Part shown: positions 13,856 through 16,679 of the stretch, piece after piece
Numbering within the stretch: position 1 is the stretch's first letter
Layout of the letters: each line of letters opens with the position of its first letter
Source of the DNA: Bacteroides sp. CAG:1076
Lineage (GTDB): Bacteria; Bacteroidota; Bacteroidia; Bacteroidales; Bacteroidaceae
Assembly: GCA_000436795.1 (NCBI GenBank)
Contig: HF993251.1
Coordinates: forward strand, 1-16,679
DNA: 16,679 nt
Reading direction: 5' to 3'
Program-made: the position numbers and the translations under genes
The notes under the pieces: generated by a model
Seen by the model: the letters and a program-made list of their open reading frames with translations, nothing else
What the model was told of the DNA's origin: nothing
Database searches by the model: none

Positions 13856-16679
13856 TTAAAAGTTAAGATTCAAACTGAATGTAAATGATTTCGGGATAGG
13901 CTGTGCATACGGATTACCCATTGTTTCCGGATCGAGATAATTGTCGTAGCTCGAGCCGAATACGAAGAGATTGCGACCTTCCAAAGCCACGGTTGCCTGA
14001 CTGATACCCAGTTTCTTTATCAAATCGAACGGAAGTTCATATCCCAGACGAATACTTTGTATACGCATGTAGTTCTGTTTCTTCACCCACAAGCTGGAAT
14101 ACGCATACGGGTTTACAGCTCCGTCGAGGAAGAAGTAAGCATCCATGTCCGTATTAGAGTCTACCAGAGCCGGCATCGTACCATTCGGGTTTTCCGGTGT
14201 CCAGCGATTCAGAATATCACGGTTCGTATTTTGTCCGCGGTCGAACGACGTAAGTGAGTAGCTGGGCTGTACACGTACATAGCCTCCTGCATTGAAAATA
14301 CAGTTGATGCCCAGTTCCCATGCCTTATACGTAAACGTATTGTTAAAACCTCCAGTGTAAGGTGAATCGGCTGTTCCTATATATTCATACTTATTTCGGA
14401 GTTCTTCGTTGCTCAAGTCGTAAGCTCCAAATCCGAATTCCTGTATTTTAAAGAATTCTTTCATCGATTCCACCTTACCCGTTTCCTTGTTATAGAATGT
14501 CATCTGTCCGTTTTCGTCTATGCCGGCATAAGGGAAAGCAAAGATTGCTCCAGCCGGATAACCTTCACGGCTTGGGTAAGTGGCATCTTCTCGTATAGCT
14601 TCTTTCAATACCTTATTCTGGTTGTAGGCAAAGTTGAAAGTTGTAGTCCACATAAACGATTTGGTATGTATGTTTCGTGTAGACAAAGCTATTTCAATAC
14701 CCTTGTTTGTCATACTTGCCCAGTTGATATTAGTCGAGGTAAATCCTGTTTCCAGCGGAAGCATCTGCATGCCGATCAAGTCTACTCCCTTGCGGTAATA
14801 ATAGTCTACGCTCAGGTTGATAGCCTGATTCAGGACGGCAAAGTCCATTCCCACGTTTACGGAGTGAGTCTTTTCCCAGCGCAACTTGTCGTTTGGTGCC
14901 GAGTTTACCACAATCATGTCTTCCGTGTTTCCAGGAAGGATCGGATTTGCGTTCGACTGATATTTCCCCAGCAGATATGGAGAAGTGTTCTTGTCGATGT
15001 TTCCCTGCAAACCATACGATGCACGGATCACCAGATTATCCATCCACTTCGCATTTTCTGTAAAGGGTTCTTCTGAGATACGCCACAAGGCACTGACCGA
15101 ATAAAGTGGCAGGTAACGATATTTCTTGTCTACCCCAAACAAGTCGGAACCGTCGAAACGGATACTTCCTCCCAGCGTGTATCGGTTCAGCAGCGAATAA
15201 GACATGGTAGAAAAAGCAGATACATAGGCGTTCTCTACATTAGTCTTGGAATGCAAGGGGAAAGCCTGTGATTCGCTGGGGAATACCACCGGCTGGTTGG
15301 TCATGGTACGGCGGTCGTACCCGTAGCCCACCGAGTAAAGTGTCGTAGCCCACGTACGACGAAGTTCCGAACCGACCATAATTTCGAATTCGTGAATATC
15401 AGCATACGTGTCGCGGTATGTACCCATAGTTTTCCAGGTTACTTGTGAATCCGAATTTTCATAATTCTTGTCGAAACCACCTTTCTTCGGAAGAAAAGAA
15501 ACTCCGTTGTTACGTCGGTTCTGATGTTCCAGACGCATGGCAAAAGATTCCTGGTCGGCAATCTGTTCACGCGAAGTCTTGTCGAGCTGCAATCCCACCT
15601 GAGAAGTAATTTTAAAGCGGTCGTCAAAACGAAGTTCTACATCGAAGATGGAAGACAACGAATTGATTGTTGTTTCATTCGAGGTATTCTGTCGTTCTTC
15701 AAAGGTGTTGAACAGCAAATCCGAGTTTCCGCTTTGAATATCACTATCGTATACATAATTTCCATCTTTATCGTATGGAGTCAGATACGGATTGGCGATA
15801 CGGGCATAAAACATCGGGTTGGTAAATCCGTCAGTAGCGAGGTATGAATCGTTGTTGCGGCGGTTCACGAATACCGAAGCGCCAAATTTTAAGATATGGT
15901 TCACCTTATAATTGGCTTTCATCACAAGGTTCAGACGGTCGGAAGCCACATTGGGAATATTTCCCTGTTCCTTCGAATATCCCAGTGACGTATAGTAAGT
16001 AGCTTTCTCGTTACCGCCCGACAAGCTCAAGTTATATTCCTGACTGAATGCATCCTGTAGCAAGATATCATTCCAGTCGGTATTTATCAGACGCAATGCG
16101 TTTATTTCGTTTTGGGCATCTTTCGAGAGGGCATCCCAACCATTTTTCTTGAATGTATCTATTGCATTGTAGCGGTTCAAGATACGGTATACTTCTCCCT
16201 TGTCGGCATTCATGGCATAGTTGCTTTTCATCAGCTGCAATTCCAGATCGACCTTTTCCGATGCATTCAGCAGGTTCAGACGGTCGATATTCTGCTGAGG
16301 CGACCAGGTGAGGCGGGTACTGAAGTTGATTTTAGTCTTTCCTGCCTTACCGTTTTTAGTCGTGATGACAATTACACCGTTTGCTGCGCGTGCACCATAA
16401 ATAGCCGTTGCGGCAGCATCTTTCAATACTGTGATGTCGGCAATGTCGGCTGGGTTCAATCCTGCGATGGAAGACTGCTGTACATCATCAATGTTTTTCA
16501 GCGATTCCAGACTGGGAATATCAGTTCCTTCCAAAGGAATACCATCGAGTACCCACAGCGGATCCTGCGTTCCGTTCAGCGATGACGTACCACGAATACG
16601 GATTTTTACAGGAGAGCCGGGAGCTCCAGAAGTAGCTACGGCAGAAAGTCCGGCAATTTGCCCCGAGAGTGCCTGATCG
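13856..16679 (-). CDS. SusC-like TonB-dependent outer-membrane transporter (5' end cut off)
   Basis: About 940 residues are visible; the N-terminus, with signal peptide, carboxypeptidase-like domain and TonB box, lies beyond the window edge. The first visible residues, [20 protein letters not shown], then [19 protein letters not shown] and VLDGIPLEG, are the plug domain of the SusC/RagA family, followed by [20 protein letters not shown]. The rest is a 22-strand barrel with repeated aromatic girdle strands, ending in FTFSLNLNF, the typical outer-membrane beta-signal with terminal Phe. It imports the ligand bound by the SusD partner using TonB-ExbBD energy. The open frame runs to the window edge; the TTG at 16534 in this frame is inside the gene and is not the start. 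Confidence 0.95.
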   Translation of the reverse strand, partial: DQALSGQIAGLSAVATSGAPGSPVKIRIRGTSSLNGTQDPLWVLDGIPLEGTDIPSLESLKNIDDVQQSSIAGLNPADIADITVLKDAAATAIYGARAANGVIVITTKNGKAGKTKINFSTRLTWSPQQNIDRLNLLNASEKVDLELQLMKSNYAMNADKGEVYRILNRYNAIDTFKKNGWDALSKDAQNEINALRLINTDWNDILLQDAFSQEYNLSLSGGNEKATYYTSLGYSKEQGNIPNVASDRLNLVMKANYKVNHILKFGASVFVNRRNNDSYLATDGFTNPMFYARIANPYLTPYDKDGNYVYDSDIQSGNSDLLFNTFEERQNTSNETTINSLSSIFDVELRFDDRFKITSQVGLQLDKTSREQIADQESFAMRLEHQNRRNNGVSFLPKKGGFDKNYENSDSQVTWKTMGTYRDTYADIHEFEIMVGSELRRTWATTLYSVGYGYDRRTMTNQPVVFPSESQAFPLHSKTNVENAYVSAFSTMSYSLLNRYTLGGSIRFDGSDLFGVDKKYRYLPLYSVSALWRISEEPFTENAKWMDNLVIRASYGLQGNIDKNTSPYLLGKYQSNANPILPGNTEDMIVVNSAPNDKLRWEKTHSVNVGMDFAVLNQAINLSVDYYYRKGVDLIGMQMLPLETGFTSTNINWASMTNKGIEIALSTRNIHTKSFMWTTTFNFAYNQNKVLKEAIREDATYPSREGYPAGAIFAFPYAGIDENGQMTFYNKETGKVESMKEFFKIQEFGFGAYDLSNEELRNKYEYIGTADSPYTGGFNNTFTYKAWELGINCIFNAGGYVRVQPSYSLTSFDRGQNTNRDILNRWTPENPNGTMPALVDSNTDMDAYFFLDGAVNPYAYSSLWVKKQNYMRIQSIRLGYELPFDLIKKLGISQATVALEGRNLFVFGSSYDNYLDPETMGNPYAQPIPKSFTFSLNLNF

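Noticed and set aside
15524..15847. 107-codon plus-strand frame opposite the SusC-like gene
   Set aside because: The SusC frame is continuous and full of barrel-strand patterns. The antisense frame has no recognisable feature.
1..16679. Mobile elements, CRISPR arrays, tRNA and rRNA genes
   Set aside because: No transposase, spaced direct-repeat array, or cloverleaf/rRNA signature was found on reading both strands.

Overview
The window looks like a chromosomal piece of a Bacteroides-type gut anaerobe (order Bacteroidales). Four things point there: promoters of the Bacteroides form (TTTG near -33, TAnnTTTG near -7), a SusC/SusD outer-membrane uptake pair, the succinate-to-propionate sodium-pump decarboxylase cluster, and A-rich start regions with few Shine-Dalgarno sequences. 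No insertion sequence, CRISPR array, tRNA or rRNA was recognised.

Layout. (1) Positions 1-1931, plus strand: a Bacteroides-type promoter (167-198), a roughly 270-nt region dense in inverted repeats with mutually exclusive pairings (231-474), a 34-residue hydrophobic micro-protein (515-619), a 60-residue acidic small ORF (670-852), a ferritin-fold protein that has lost most ferroxidase ligands (927-1385) and an ECF sigma factor with no recognisable anti-sigma partner (1434-1931). This is the least ordinary part of the window. (2) 2113-4923, minus strand: a tight five-gene operon, nitroreductase, small four-helix membrane protein, Rossmann/DUF2520 protein, KdsC-like KDO-8-phosphate phosphatase and Maf-family nucleotide pyrophosphatase, read from a clear promoter at 4946-4977. 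(3) 5001-5975, plus strand: a GNAT/FemAB-like acyltransferase transcribed divergently, possibly from a leaderless mRNA. (4) 6408-11137, plus strand: methylmalonyl-CoA epimerase, carboxyltransferase (MmdA), a lipoprotein fusing a lamin-tail-like domain to an OadG-like gamma subunit, a biotin carrier, and the sodium-pumping beta subunit. (5) 11436-12437, plus strand: a cation diffusion facilitator with a cysteine cluster at its C-terminus. (6) 12508-16679, minus strand: a SusD-like lipoprotein and the C-terminal part of a SusC-like TonB-dependent transporter that runs off the window edge.

How the genes work together. The epimerase converts (R)- and (S)-methylmalonyl-CoA. The MmdA, biotin carrier, beta and OadG-like gamma set then decarboxylates the (S) form to propionyl-CoA and exports Na+, the energy-conserving end of succinate/propionate fermentation. 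The five-gene operon combines envelope precursor synthesis (KDO for lipid A core) with nucleotide and redox housekeeping. The SusCD pair imports an oligosaccharide or other ligand that cannot be identified from this window. A long stem-loop separates the epimerase from mmdA, and a perfect 27-bp inverted repeat separates the convergent CDF and SusD genes.
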